DNA from: CAVSLM01 sp963728895
GTDB taxonomy: Bacteria; Pseudomonadota; Gammaproteobacteria; JBBQDK01
Length of the DNA stretch: 64,000 nt
NCBI GenBank assembly: GCA_963728895.1
Contig: CAVSLM010000009.1
Location: 1-64,000 of the forward strand
Direction: 5' to 3'
Below the pieces are notes generated by a model. That model made no database searches. It was not told the origin of the DNA and saw only the letters and a list, made by a program, of their open reading frames with translations. Positions 40,101 to 49,171 of this stretch are shown here, in pieces (position 1 is the first letter of the stretch; each line of letters begins with the position of its first letter). The position numbers were made by a program, and so were the translations under genes.

Positions 40101-40537
40101 TGGTGTGCAACGGGCGCCGCGTGCCACTGCAGTCGACGGGTACCCACGCGGAGTACGTGGCCGGCGTGCGCTACCGTGCCTGGCAGCCGCCTTCGGCGCT
40201 GCATCCCACCATCGGCGTGCACTCGCCGCTGGTGTTCGATCTCATCGACACCTGGAACGGGCGTTCCATCGGCGGCTGCACCTACCACGTGGCGCACCCC
40301 GGTGGAAGACACTACGACGTATTCCCCGTCAATGCCTACGAGGCCGAGGCACGGCGCGTGACGCGCTTCTGGGACTACGGGCATACCGCGGGCCCGCTGC
40401 AGCCTCCGCCCGAGATGGCGAGCGTCGGAACGTTCTTTCCCGAGGGCCATCCGCCGGGGCCGATGGCGCCACCCGCCGAAGAGACCAACCGCGAGTACCC
40501 CTACACCCTCGATCTGCGCCGCCGGCCGGTCTCCTGA
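37166..40537 (+). CDS. Transglutaminase-like/DUF2126 protein
   Basis: 1,123 residues. N-terminal transglutaminase-like N domain (MTIRVAIHHHTRYIYDRPV) and a papain-like core with Cys 180 (SCRDSGW), His 229 (LHAWAEVY) and Asp 245 (GLDPTSG), a complete triad. From about residue 300 on is DUF2126 (MGGEPTFVSIDD; later EVNIHPA and GTGGGNHVTIGG, a glutamine-synthetase/ATP-grasp related fold in published predictions). It heads an operon with the ATP-grasp/alpha-E fusion and a second transglutaminase. Iyer and colleagues proposed that such sets build or cut peptide tags; the substrate is unknown. Confidence 0.9.
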   Translation: MTIRVAIHHHTRYIYDRPVSLSPHTFRLRPAVHSRTPVEAYSLKIRPEGHFLNWQQDPFGNFLARVVFPEKVRELTVDVEVIADMTVINPFDFFIDEDAGHVPFRYEEALRKQLQPYLEVTEQGPLLQRWLSGVDRSPQGTVDFLVALNRRLWQDIQYSIRMEPGVQSCEETLQRAVGSCRDSGWLLVQILRHLGLAARFVSGYLVQLTADVKSLDGPSGPEHDFTDLHAWAEVYVPGAGWLGLDPTSGLFAGEGHIPLACTPDPASAAPVTGLAERCDTRLSFHNEVRRIHEDPRVTKPYTEDQWECIEALGRKVDADLIEGDVRLTMGGEPTFVSIDDMESAQWNVDADGEHKRRLAGDLINRLRDAFAPGGVLQHGQGKWYPGEPLPRWQLGCYWRKDGVPVWSDPQLLASPGTDGTADIDTAQRLAEALAQRLAVPGDCVRPGYEDTAYLLWKEGNLPVNVDPLAAELDDPAERRRLASLLQRGLGTPTGYVLPLQRDALQDTWRSSHWELRRGHLFLVPGDGPMGFRLPLESLPWVAPSKREAQHERSLFEPLPQLGDYYGEITRRYSRWAEGIAARHEEANAEPGADETYVKVAHTALCIELRQGHLHVFLPPLTHLEHFLDLVASVEASARALGVAVVLEGYEPPRDWRLQRLLITPDPGVIEVNIHPAESWAELVHNTHTLYEQAHLARLGTEKFMLDGRHTGTGGGNHVTIGGPTPADSPILRRPDLMRSLVTYWQHHPGLSFLFSGMFIGPTSQAPRVDEGRDERLYELEIAFQQMPEGEIAAPWLVDRLLRNLLVDVTGNTHRTEFCIDKLYSPDTASGRLGLVELRAFEMPPHARMSLVQMLLLRALIARLWHEPYRHRLVRWGTELHDRFMLPYYVWADMTDVVQDLRRAGYPFQLDWLAPFQEFRYPHYGAVQLGDIRLDLRMAIEPWHVLGEEVTRAGTARFVDSSVERLQVRVQGLSDSRYVLVCNGRRVPLQSTGTHAEYVAGVRYRAWQPPSALHPTIGVHSPLVFDLIDTWNGRSIGGCTYHVAHPGGRHYDVFPVNAYEAEARRVTRFWDYGHTAGPLQPPPEMASVGTFFPEGHPPGPMAPPAEETNREYPYTLDLRRRPVS

Positions 40538-40601
40538 GCAGGGGCGCGACAGGGGCCGTTCAGCGCTTATACTTTCGGTCCGAGCGCAAGCCGGTGGTGT
40601 G

Positions 40602-43175
40602 ATGAAACTGCCCAGCCCGAATACCGAAGACCTGTCGCGCCTGGCGTATCGCTCCGACGCCGAATCGTTGGACGAGATGTTGGACGAGGAGGGCGCGGTG
40701 CGGACGCACTGGCGCTACTTCGCGCACGCGCTGGAGGAGCTCGGCTCCGAGGAGCTGGAGCGCCGGCGTCACGAAGCGGCGCGCCTGCTGCGTGAGAACG
40801 GCGTCAGCTACAACGTCTACGGAGATCCGGAAGGCCTGAACCGCCCCTGGGAGCTCGACCCCATCCCCATGCTGATCAGCAGCGAGGAATGGGCGGTCAT
40901 CGAGTCGGGGCTGATCCAGCGTGCCGAGCTGCTGGATCTGGTACTGGCCGACATCTACGGCCCGCGCGACCTGATCCGCCGCGGACTGCTGCCGCTCGAG
41001 CTGATCTACGCCCACGGCGGCTTTCTGCGCCCTTGCGACCGGCTGCGCCTGCCCACCCGCCATCAGCTGGTGCTCTACAGCGCGGATCTCGCGCGCGGCC
41101 CGGACGGGCGCATGTGGGTGATCAGCGACCGCACTCAGGCGCCTTCCGGCGCGGGCTATGCTCTCGAGAACCGCACCGCAACCTCGCGGGCGCTGCCGAG
41201 CCTGTTCCGCGACTGCCAGGTGCATCGGCTGGCGCTGTTCTTCCGTGCCCTGCGCGCCGCGCTCGGGGCCATCGCCCCGCACCACCGTGATCAGCCGCGG
41301 GTGGTGGTGCTGACACCGGGACCGCGCAACGAGACCTATTTCGAGCATGCCTACCTCGCCGCCTATCTGGGCTACGCGCTCGCGCAGGGCGAGGACCTCA
41401 CCGTGCGCGAAGGCGACCTGTGGCTGAAGTCGCTGGATGGGCTGCGCCGCGTCGACATCCTGTTGCGCCGCGTCGATGACCATTTCTGCGATCCGCTCGA
41501 GCTGCGCGAGGACTCGCGTCTCGGCGTGGCCGGGCTGCTGGAAGCCGCGCGCCGCGGCAACGTGGCCATCGCCAATCCGCTCGGCAGCAGCGTGCTGGAG
41601 AATCCCGGACTGATGTCGTTCCTGCCCGGTATTTCGCGCGCGCTGCTGGGACAGGACCTGCGCCTGTCGCCGGTGGCGAGCTGGTGGTGCGGACAGCCGA
41701 AGGAGATGGGTTACGTCCTGGCGCATCTCGACCGGCTCGTCATCAAGCCCATCTATCACCAGCCACGCAGCCGCGCCGTTTTCGGCGGGCGGCTTTCCAA
41801 GAAGGAGCTCGAGATCTGGCGCGCGCGGATCCGTGCGCGCCCGCACAAGTACGTCGGCCAGGAGCAGGTGACCTTCTCCACCACGCCGGCGCTGGTGAAC
41901 GGTCGGCTCGAGCCGCGCCGGGCCATCCTGCGCAGCTTTCTCGTGGCGGGCGAGCACGACTATGCCGTGATGCCCGGCGGCCTGACGCGCATCGCGCCCG
42001 AGCGCGGTGCCTTTGTCGTTTCCAACCAGGCCGGGGGCATCAGCAAGGATACCTGGGTGCTTGCCTCCGAGCCCGAGCGCGAGGTGAGCCTGTGGCTGCA
42101 GGCCGCGCGCGACCAGGTGGCGCACGCCAGCAGCGGCGTGCTGCCCAGCCGCGCGGCGGACAACCTGTTCTGGGTCGGACGCTACGCCGAGCGGGCCGAA
42201 GGCTGTGCGCGGCTGCTGCGCACCATCCTGCAGCGCTACGGAGAGACCGCGCACTCCACCTACGAGCCGGAGGTGCAGTCGCTGCGTACCCTGCTGCGCG
42301 CGCTCACGCAGGTCACGGCCAGCTACCCGGGCTTCGTCGGCGAGGAGCAGGAGGAGCACCTGCGCGAGCCCCAGCAGGAGTTGCTTGCGCTGACCCTGGA
42401 TCCCGACCGTGCCGGTGGCCTCACGCGCAACCTGCAGGCGCTGGTGCAGTCCGCCTATGCGGTGCGCGACCTGTGGTCCAGCGACACGTGGCGCGTGATC
42501 GACGAAATCGAAGGTGACTGGAGCCTGCTGCGCAGCGCTTCGCAGGCGAGCCTGGGCCGGGTGCAGAACGGGTTGGACGGCCTGATCACCGCGCTGCTGG
42601 CCTTCACCGGCCTCACCTCGGAGAGCATGACACGCGATCCTGGCTGGCTGCTGCTCGACATCGGCCGGCGCATGGAGCGGGCGCTGGGGCTGGTCGCGCT
42701 GCTGCGCTCCAGCCTGGTGCTGCGGCCCGAGCCGGCAGTGGAATCGCTGTTGCTGGAGTCGGTGCTCTCGGCGCACGAGAGTCTGATCACCTACCGGCGT
42801 CGTTATCGCTCGTACCTGCAACTGCAGACGGTCCTGGACCTGCTGCTGCTCGATGAAAGCAATCCGCGTGCGCTGTGCTGGCAGCTCGCGCGCCTGCACA
42901 AGCACGTTTCGGCGCTGCCGCGCCAGCGTTCGCCGCAGCGCCTGAGCGAAGAGGAGCGCCTCACGCTGGAGGCCACAACCCAACTGCGATTGTCGGACAC
43001 CGCGCGGCTCGCCGCCGCCGAAGGCAGCCCTGCCGTACGCCAGGAGCTCGATCAGCTGCTGGCGCGGGTCGCGCAGCTGCTCGCACGGACCTCGGATGCC
43101 CTTACGCAGACCTTCTTCAGTCACGCCTACGGACCGCGGCAGCTGGTGCCCATTCAGCCGGACTCGGAACCGTGA
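40602..43175 (+). CDS. Circularly permuted ATP-grasp protein fused to alpha-E domain
   Basis: 857 residues. Residues 1 to about 500 are the COG2308 circularly permuted ATP-grasp domain (ENGVSYNVYGDPEG, PWELDPIPMLI, APSGAGYALENR, PGPRNETYFEHAYLA, GGISKDTWVLAS). From about 513 the alpha-E/DUF403 helical domain starts (LPSRAADNLFWVGRYAERAEG). The usual EDN of the ATP-grasp motif is replaced by SDR, so catalysis may differ from the split copy at 53181. ATG 40602; GTG overlap with the next gene at 43172. Predicted peptide ligase of the transglutaminase set. Confidence 0.9.
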   Translation: MKLPSPNTEDLSRLAYRSDAESLDEMLDEEGAVRTHWRYFAHALEELGSEELERRRHEAARLLRENGVSYNVYGDPEGLNRPWELDPIPMLISSEEWAVIESGLIQRAELLDLVLADIYGPRDLIRRGLLPLELIYAHGGFLRPCDRLRLPTRHQLVLYSADLARGPDGRMWVISDRTQAPSGAGYALENRTATSRALPSLFRDCQVHRLALFFRALRAALGAIAPHHRDQPRVVVLTPGPRNETYFEHAYLAAYLGYALAQGEDLTVREGDLWLKSLDGLRRVDILLRRVDDHFCDPLELREDSRLGVAGLLEAARRGNVAIANPLGSSVLENPGLMSFLPGISRALLGQDLRLSPVASWWCGQPKEMGYVLAHLDRLVIKPIYHQPRSRAVFGGRLSKKELEIWRARIRARPHKYVGQEQVTFSTTPALVNGRLEPRRAILRSFLVAGEHDYAVMPGGLTRIAPERGAFVVSNQAGGISKDTWVLASEPEREVSLWLQAARDQVAHASSGVLPSRAADNLFWVGRYAERAEGCARLLRTILQRYGETAHSTYEPEVQSLRTLLRALTQVTASYPGFVGEEQEEHLREPQQELLALTLDPDRAGGLTRNLQALVQSAYAVRDLWSSDTWRVIDEIEGDWSLLRSASQASLGRVQNGLDGLITALLAFTGLTSESMTRDPGWLLLDIGRRMERALGLVALLRSSLVLRPEPAVESLLLESVLSAHESLITYRRRYRSYLQLQTVLDLLLLDESNPRALCWQLARLHKHVSALPRQRSPQRLSEEERLTLEATTQLRLSDTARLAAAEGSPAVRQELDQLLARVAQLLARTSDALTQTFFSHAYGPRQLVPIQPDSEP

Positions 43176-44053
43176 ACTACCGCATCGTGCATACCACGCG
43201 CTACACCTACAGCGAACCGGTGTGCCTGTGCCACAACGAGGCGCGCCTCACGCCGCGCACCTTCGCGCGCCAGACGCCCGGCACCACCACGCTGAAGATC
43301 GATCCGGCGCCGGCCGACCTGCGCGCGCGCGAGGATTTCTTCGGCAACTGCGTGAGCTATTTCTCCATCCAGCAGCCGCACCGCTCGCTCACCGTGACCG
43401 CGACCAGCGAAGTGCGTGTCGAAGGAGACGCCGAGCCGCGCGATTTCTCCGGCGATGCGCCGTGGGACATGGTGCGCGAGCGCCTGCGCACCGACACCCG
43501 CGTCGACATCTGGAACGCGCGCCCCTATGTCATGGACTCTCCGCTGGTTGCCGGCAGCGTGGAGCTCGCGCGCTACGCAGAGCGTTCCTTCCCGCGCGGG
43601 CGCCCGCTGCTGCAGGCGGTGCTGGATCTCATGCAGCGCATCCACCGCGATTTCACCTACGATCCCGACTTCACCACGATCGCCACGCCGCTCGCCGAGG
43701 TGCTCAAGCATCGCCGCGGCGTGTGCCAGGACTTCGCGCATCTCGCCATCGGCTGTTTGCGCGCACGCGGGCTCGCCGCCCGCTACCACAGCGGTTACAT
43801 CGAAACCGCGCCGCCGTCGGGAGAGCCGCGCCTGACCGGCGCCGATGCCTCCCACGCCTGGTTCTCGGTGTTTCTGCCCGACACCGGCTGGCGCGATTTC
43901 GATCCGACCAACAACCAGATGCCGATGGACCGGCATATCACCCTGGGCTGGGGCCGCGACTATTCCGACGTCGCCCCGCTCAAGGGAGTGATCTTCGGTG
44001 GCGGCAGCCACCGGCTGGCCGTGTCCGTGGACGTCGCCAATCTGGACGGCTGA
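43172..44053 (+). CDS. Transglutaminase-like protease/amidase
   Basis: 293 residues. Bacterial transglutaminase-like N domain (NYRIVHTTRYTYSEPVCLCHNEARL) then a core with Cys 185 (RRGVCQDFAHLAIG), His 228 (ASHAWFSVF) and Asp 244 (DFDPTNN). A complete triad. GTG 43172 overlaps the stop of the ATP-grasp/alpha-E gene by 4 bases, so translation is coupled. Known families use this fold to hydrolyse or transfer amides; the partner here is the ligase in front. Confidence 0.93.
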   Translation: MNYRIVHTTRYTYSEPVCLCHNEARLTPRTFARQTPGTTTLKIDPAPADLRAREDFFGNCVSYFSIQQPHRSLTVTATSEVRVEGDAEPRDFSGDAPWDMVRERLRTDTRVDIWNARPYVMDSPLVAGSVELARYAERSFPRGRPLLQAVLDLMQRIHRDFTYDPDFTTIATPLAEVLKHRRGVCQDFAHLAIGCLRARGLAARYHSGYIETAPPSGEPRLTGADASHAWFSVFLPDTGWRDFDPTNNQMPMDRHITLGWGRDYSDVAPLKGVIFGGGSHRLAVSVDVANLDG

Positions 44054-44222
44054 GCGTGCGCGCCCTGTACGGGTGCGGCGCAGCACGCCCCGCATCCGCG
44101 CGGCCCGCCCGCAGGTCTCACCGGGCGGCATGCGGAAAGGGATGCCGATCCGCCGCGAGGCGACAGGAGGGCCGCCCCTGCGCTACCTTTGCCCCACACG
44201 CCGCCTGCCCGGAGACACTGCC

Positions 44223-44768
44223 ATGCACATCCGCAGACTTGTACCCATCGCCCTTGCCGTCGTGTGCGCCGCGGTGCTGAGCGCGCACCCGGCCGCGGCG
44301 CAGGATTGCGCGGGCGGCCCGGCGCCCGAGATTACCGGGCAGACCTGGATCAACTCCGCACCGCTGCACCTCGCGCAGTTGCGCGGTCAGGTGGTGCTGG
44401 TCGAGTTCTGGACGCTCGGTTGCTCCAACTGCCGCAACGTCGAGCCGCATGTCAAGGAATGGCACCGGCGCTATGCCGACCGCGGCCTGAAGGTGATCGG
44501 CGTGCATACGCCGGAGTTCTCCTACGAAGAGGACCCGGAGCGCGTGAAGAACTACGCTCGCGAGCACGACATCGAGCATGCGATCGTCACCGACAACGAC
44601 TCTGCCATATGGGATCGCTTCGGTAACCGCTACTGGCCGGCGCTGTACCTGATCGACAAGAACGGTGTCATCTGCTACACGCACGTCGGCGAAGGCGGAT
44701 ACGAAAGAACCGAGGCAAGGATCCGCGACCTGCTCTCACAGAATCGGAGTGGTGAAAGACCAGAATGA
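44223..44768 (+). CDS. Exported thioredoxin-like (DipZ/TlpA-type) protein
   Basis: 181 residues with a signal peptide (about 1-26, HPAAAQDC) so it acts in the periplasm. Thioredoxin fold with Cys 67-Ser-Asn-Cys 70 (LGCSNCRNVEPHVKEWH), then GVHTPEFSYEEDPERVKNYA as in the C-terminal domain of DipZ. It is 169 bases after the transglutaminase gene; a functional link is possible but not shown. Confidence 0.88.
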   Translation: MHIRRLVPIALAVVCAAVLSAHPAAAQDCAGGPAPEITGQTWINSAPLHLAQLRGQVVLVEFWTLGCSNCRNVEPHVKEWHRRYADRGLKVIGVHTPEFSYEEDPERVKNYAREHDIEHAIVTDNDSAIWDRFGNRYWPALYLIDKNGVICYTHVGEGGYERTEARIRDLLSQNRSGERPE

Positions 44769-44809
44769 CCCGCCTCGGCGTGCGGTGATACAGGACTTCG
44801 CGCCGGGAT

Positions 44810-44835
44810 GCTGGTGAGATTCTCGGGCTAGCCGG
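44810..44835 (+). repeat. Repeat family C, copy 4
   Basis: GCTGGTGAGATTCTCGGG followed by CTAGCCGG. It lies just after the thioredoxin-like gene. Confidence 0.6.
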
Positions 44836-44908
44836 CATCCCGGATGCTGGCAGGGGAGGGGTGTCGGCACACCGGCGGCGCGCCGCTCTCGTTTGCTTTG
44901 GTCACGTT

Positions 44909-45085
44909 TCAGTGATGCGGCAGGTTCTTCTGCTTGCTCGCGATCTCGACCATGGTCTCGAGACGAACGACGCGCTTGTCGACCTCGATCACATGCTGTT
45001 CCAGACGTTCGATATCGCGGGTCAGGCGCTTCACCTCATCGGTGAGCTTGAGGGTGTCGAGCAGCAGATCCTTCCAGGTCGCCAT
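44909..45085 (-). CDS. Small coiled-coil protein (58 residues)
   Basis: Start MATWKDLLLDTLKLTDEVKR, then a heptad pattern through RLEQHVIEVDKRVVRLETM and a short polar end. No known family is recognised. The ATG lies two bases after the stop of the ribbon-helix-helix gene, so the pair is co-translated. The heptads suggest a homodimer or an assembly with the regulator. Confidence 0.65.
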   Translation of the reverse strand: MATWKDLLLDTLKLTDEVKRLTRDIERLEQHVIEVDKRVVRLETMVEIASKQKNLPHH

Positions 45086-45086
45086 A

Positions 45087-45365
45087 TCAGGGCTGCCCCA
45101 GCTGCTTGAACGTCCTGGCGAGGCGCCGCCGTGTGCGCTGCGTCTGGGTGATGGCTTCCTTGAGGCGCTGCGAAACGAGATCCACGAGCTCGTCTGCGCC
45201 GGGATCGGGCTGTTGCTCCGGCTCGTAGGCGTCGATCGCCAGGCGTACGATCTCCGCCACCGACGCGCCGCGGGACTTGGCGAGCCGGTCGAGCTTCTCC
45301 ACGTTGCGCGGCGTCATCAGAATCTGTTTGCGAACCAGCTTGGTGTCTTCGGCAGTGGATGCCAT
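45087..45365 (-). CDS. CopG-like ribbon-helix-helix DNA-binding protein
   Basis: 92 residues. The N-terminal RHH fold KQILMTPRNVEKLDRLAKSRGASVAEIVRLAIDAY is clear; the C-terminal 40 residues are charged. It is followed at once by the coiled-coil gene. Such pairs can be toxin-antitoxin-like or a regulator with its oligomer partner; neither is proven. CAGGGAA precedes the ATG. Similar genes are found near phage and plasmid genes, but no other mobile gene is next to it. Confidence 0.75.
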   Translation of the reverse strand: MASTAEDTKLVRKQILMTPRNVEKLDRLAKSRGASVAEIVRLAIDAYEPEQQPDPGADELVDLVSQRLKEAITQTQRTRRRLARTFKQLGQP

Positions 45366-45757
45366 TGTGGATTCCCTGAAGTGTCCCGTGACCCGATGGT
45401 ACGCATACACAGGCCCATACACAACCCGCACGCCACGGAGGCTGCGTGTTCCGACGAAGTTGCACCGGCACCGTTTCAGGTGCGGCGATTGCCTGATCGG
45501 GACCCGGCCCGCTGGCGCTACCCGCAGTACGGGAGCCGGGCACGGCACTGCGCACCGCGCGATTGCGTTGCACAGTCCCTGAAGTGCGGCTTTGCAACGA
45601 CGTTATCCGGGTCGTTTTGTGGCGGTGTCTCGTCGGATCGCGTGCGGTAGAATCGGGCGGGCTCATGGCGCAGGACGTGCGATGCGGCGACCGCATGCCT
45701 GCCATGCGTGTGCGCCACTGCGCCTCAACCAGAATGTATGGAGATCCAGGCCGGCCC
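45366..45757. other. Region between the RHH gene and the FkbM gene without a supported gene
   Basis: About 390 bases. Open frames lack recognisable features. It probably holds the divergent promoters; none is clear enough to place. Confidence 0.4.
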
Positions 45758-46582
45758 ATGTCATACGTAGTCAGAGCGAAAGCAATCGTGAAAGCACTGG
45801 GTTTGCAAGGTCCTGCGGCAGGCGCGGTCCGGACCTATGCAAGAATGTTTCCGCATCAGATATGCTCCCGGGATGGAATCAAATACGATCTCGACCTGTC
45901 CGAGGTGATCGATTTCTCGATTTTTTCCGGTGGATGGGAACCGGGCACCCTCGGCTTCCTGAAAGAGAACGTCAAGCCGGGCGACGTGGTCATCGAGGTG
46001 GGCGCGAATGTGGGTGCCCATACCCTTGCGCTGGCGGATCTGGTGGGACCCTCGGGGGCAGTCTATGCTTTCGAGCCAACCGAGTACGCATCGCGCAAGC
46101 TGCGAAGAAACATCCAACTCAATCCGCGCCTCGGAGACGCCATCCACGTACGCAACGAGCTGGTCACCAACGCGCAACGGGATACCCCCAACAGGACGAT
46201 CAAGTCGTCCTGGAAGACGCAGCCGGCGCAGAACGTTGCCCCGGAGCGTTTGACGTGCGCGTCGGTGTCGATCGATGAATTCGCATCGGAAGAGCGCCTG
46301 GCGCGGCTCAACCTGCTGAAGATCGATGTCGATGGCTACGACTACAAGGTGTTGCAAGGGGCGAGCGCATCACTTGAAAAGTTCAGACCGCTGGTTTTCG
46401 TCGAGCTGTGCGAATACACGCTAACCGCCCAGGGCGACTCCATCCGGGATATCTTCCAGTTGTTGAATCGCATGGGCTACAAGGCGCGCTATGAGCATGG
46501 AGGATTGATCGATGGTGCGGATGAGGTCCTGCGAGTCGTCGGAATGAACACCTCGATGAATGCGGTGTTCACTGCGGCCTAG
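45758..46582 (+). CDS. FkbM-family SAM-dependent methyltransferase
   Basis: 274 residues. FkbM-type enzymes O-methylate sugars or antibiotics. SAM-binding VVIEVGANVGAHTLALADLVGP and AFEPTEYASRKLRRNI, then LLKIDVDGYDYKVLQGA and FVELCEYTL match the family. An upstream ATG at 45665 would extend it by 31 residues that look unstructured, so ATG 45758 is preferred. No glycan genes are adjacent; the block before and after is unrelated, so this may be a transferred cargo gene. Confidence 0.85.
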   Translation: MSYVVRAKAIVKALGLQGPAAGAVRTYARMFPHQICSRDGIKYDLDLSEVIDFSIFSGGWEPGTLGFLKENVKPGDVVIEVGANVGAHTLALADLVGPSGAVYAFEPTEYASRKLRRNIQLNPRLGDAIHVRNELVTNAQRDTPNRTIKSSWKTQPAQNVAPERLTCASVSIDEFASEERLARLNLLKIDVDGYDYKVLQGASASLEKFRPLVFVELCEYTLTAQGDSIRDIFQLLNRMGYKARYEHGGLIDGADEVLRVVGMNTSMNAVFTAA

Positions 46583-46991
46583 CGACGAGGCACTGCCAGC
46601 GCGCAACCGGAAGTCCTTGGGAGACAGGACTTGTCCAGGCTGCGTTCGACGATCGCGAAACATGCCAGATCTTATCTGGGATCCATTCACCAGCCGGCCA
46701 GCCGGCCAGCCGCTGGCCGGCTGGTGAGATTTCCGGGCTGGAGCCCCGATCCGGCTGATCGCCGAAGGCGTGGAAACCGGCGCCCGGCTGCAGTTGTTCG
46801 TGACACGGGATCACGGTGAGGCCCTGCTGTCAGGCCGCTGGTCCCGATCTTGTATGCGGCATTTGCGGGCAGCTCGATCAAGCAATCGAGCTGCAAACCG
46901 GCCACCCTGGGAAACTCACTCGCCCGCTCGCGCCTTGCGGGCTGGATGGGAAGCGTGTAAGTTGTGCCGCCAAACTCGGCGGAAGACCTGA
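46583..46991. other. Repeat-rich stretch before the TonB receptor gene
   Basis: 409 bases with no gene. It contains the largest copy of family C and ends with a likely upstream region of the receptor gene; no Fur box or riboswitch was recognised. Confidence 0.45.
46688..46741. repeat. Repeat family C, copy 5, with long palindrome
   Basis: CACCAGCCGGCCAGC at 46688 pairs with GCTGGCCGGCTGGTG ending at 46726, a near-perfect stem with a short loop. It is followed by AGATTTCCGGGCTGG, so the copy is both palindromic and carries the family tail. Confidence 0.7.
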
Positions 46992-49139
46992 ATGCCTAGC
47001 ATGCTCCGCTACCTACTGGCGGTTGCCCTGGTTTCGGGCGCAATGGGCGCCTCCGCAAGCGAGGAAGAAGACCTCGCCAAGGTCTACGGTGGAGAAGGAT
47101 TCATCTCCATCGCCACCGGTCGCCAGCAACCCCTTTCGCGCGCCCCGGCAGTGGCCACCGTCATCACCGCCGAGGAAATCGAGGCCATGGGTGCCACCAA
47201 CCTGGACGAGGTGCTGGAGAGCGTTGCAGGCCTCCACGTGTCCCTGTCGTCGACGCGCTTCAGTCCCATCTACTCCATCAGAGGAATTCGGACCGCTACC
47301 AATCCCGAGGTGCTGATGCTGATCAACGGAGTTCCGATCACCCAGCTGAATCTTGGTGGAAGGGGTGAGCAGAACTCCTTGCCGGTAAACAGCATCGAGC
47401 GTGTGGAGGTCATACGCGGGCCGGGCTCGGCGGTATATGGCGCGGACGCCTTCGCAGGTGTCATCAACGTCATCACCAAGACCGCCGCAGACATCCACGG
47501 TACGGAGATTCGGTGCTCGCGGAGGCTCTTTCGATTCGGCGGCCGGCTGGCTCCTGCATGGAGGACAGGTGGCGGGCTTCGACCTGGCCTTGTCCGTCGA
47601 GTGGTCCAGGACCGACGGCGACCGGGACCGGATCATTGAGCGCGACGCCCAGAGCTACATTGACAGCATCTTCGGCACCCACGCCTCGCTTGCCCCCGGA
47701 CCGGTCGACACCCGAGCGAAGCGGCTCGACACCCGCCTGGATCTGCACCGCGGCGACTGGCAGGTTCGGTTCTGGAACTGGCGTGAAATGGACCTGGGCG
47801 TCGGGCCCGGACTCGCTCTTGCTCTCGATCCCAGCGGGCGCGGCGACATCGACAACTACCTGGCGGACATCACCTACCATAAACCGGGATCTGGCCAGGG
47901 AGTGGGACTTCACTGCGCAGGCGAGCTATATGGATGTCAATACCGAATCCCGCCAGCAGTGTGTTTCCGCCGGGCACAGTCCTTCCCATCGGGGCAGACG
48001 GCAATATCGACCCGATACAGCCGGCTGGCCTGGTTCAGTTCCCGGACGGGCTGATCGGCAATCCCGGGGTGTCCGAGCGGCATTACCGTCTGGATTTCAG
48101 CGCCTTCTACACGGGGATACGCAACCACCGACTGCGTGTGGGAACGGGGGTGACCTATGCGGAGCTGGATTCGGAGGAGACCAAGAACTTCGGGCCGGGC
48201 GTCATCGACGGCTCGCAGCCGGTTGTGGACGGCACGCTCACGAGCGTCACGGGCACACCGTATGTCTTCATAGAACCCCACCATCGCCTGGCCTATTTCG
48301 GGTCGTTGCAGGACGAATGGTCGCTGGCTCCGGATTGGGAGCTCACCGGTGGCGTGCGCTTCGATCACTACTCCGATTTTGGGAACACCATCAATCCGCG
48401 CCTCGCCCTGGTATGGCAGACCCGCTACAACCTGGCCACCAAGCTTCTTTATGGTCGCGCATTCCGGGCGCCGGCCTTCTTCGAGCTGTTCGGGATCAAC
48501 AACCCGATCAACCTCGGCAATCCCAATCTCGGACCCGAAACCATCAATACCCTCGAGCTGGCCTTTGACTACCAGCCCCGAGATGATCTGCGCACGTTGT
48601 TCAACATCTATGGATATCGCATCGACGACCTGATCGAGTTCGTCGCCAATGCGGACAGAACGTCCGCGACCGCCCAGAATACCGGGAGTGAAACCGGATA
48701 CGGATTCGAGGTCGAGGCAGACTGGCGCATCACGGACGAAGTCCGGATCAAAGGAAACTACGCCTTACAGCGCGTTACCGACGAACAGGTGGACCGCGAT
48801 GCCGGGGGCTATCCCCGGAGTCAGTTCTATGTCCGCACCGACTGGCGCCTTGCACCAAACTGGCTCCTCGACGCCCAGTTCAACTGGGTGATGGACCGAC
48901 AGCGCGGGCCTGACGATCTGCGCCCCGAGATCGCCGACTATTCGACGGTCGACCTCACCTTGCGGCGCAAGAAACTCGCCGACCATTGGGACCTGGCGCT
49001 TTCCGTGCGCAATCTTTTCGACGAACAGGGGTTCGAGCCCAGCCCGGCCGACCCCACGGTTCCAGGCGGATCGCTCGTTCCGGGAGACTTTCCGCTTCCA
49101 GGGAGAAGTGCCTATGGAGAGGTCCGCTATCGCTTTTGA
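46992..49139 (+). CDS. TonB-dependent outer membrane receptor (frameshifted)
   Basis: About 710 residues when joined. Signal peptide (1-22, MGASASEEED), plug domain with QQPLSRAPAVATVITAEEIEAMG, VLESVAGLHV, IRGIRTATNPEVLMLINGVP, VNSIERVEVIRGPGSAVYGADAFAGVINVIT, and a C-terminal barrel ending GEVRYRF, the typical aromatic C-terminus. Frame changes near 47511 (an extra C), 47880 and 47960 are probably sequence errors. It transports an unknown ligand across the outer membrane. The next two genes are citrate-synthase-like, spaced by 32 bases, and may be in the same unit. Confidence 0.88.
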
Positions 49140-49171
49140 ATTCCGTGCAGCAAGCCGGAAGGGAGCCGCCG

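Noticed and set aside
37229..40450. 1,073-codon open frame antisense to the transglutaminase-DUF2126 gene
   Set aside because: Shadow of the real gene, with no recognisable motif; the sense frame has an intact catalytic triad.
40560..43124. 854-codon open frame antisense to the ATP-grasp/alpha-E gene
   Set aside because: It follows from high GC and codon bias of the sense gene; the product is rich in Arg/Gln/His with no domain.
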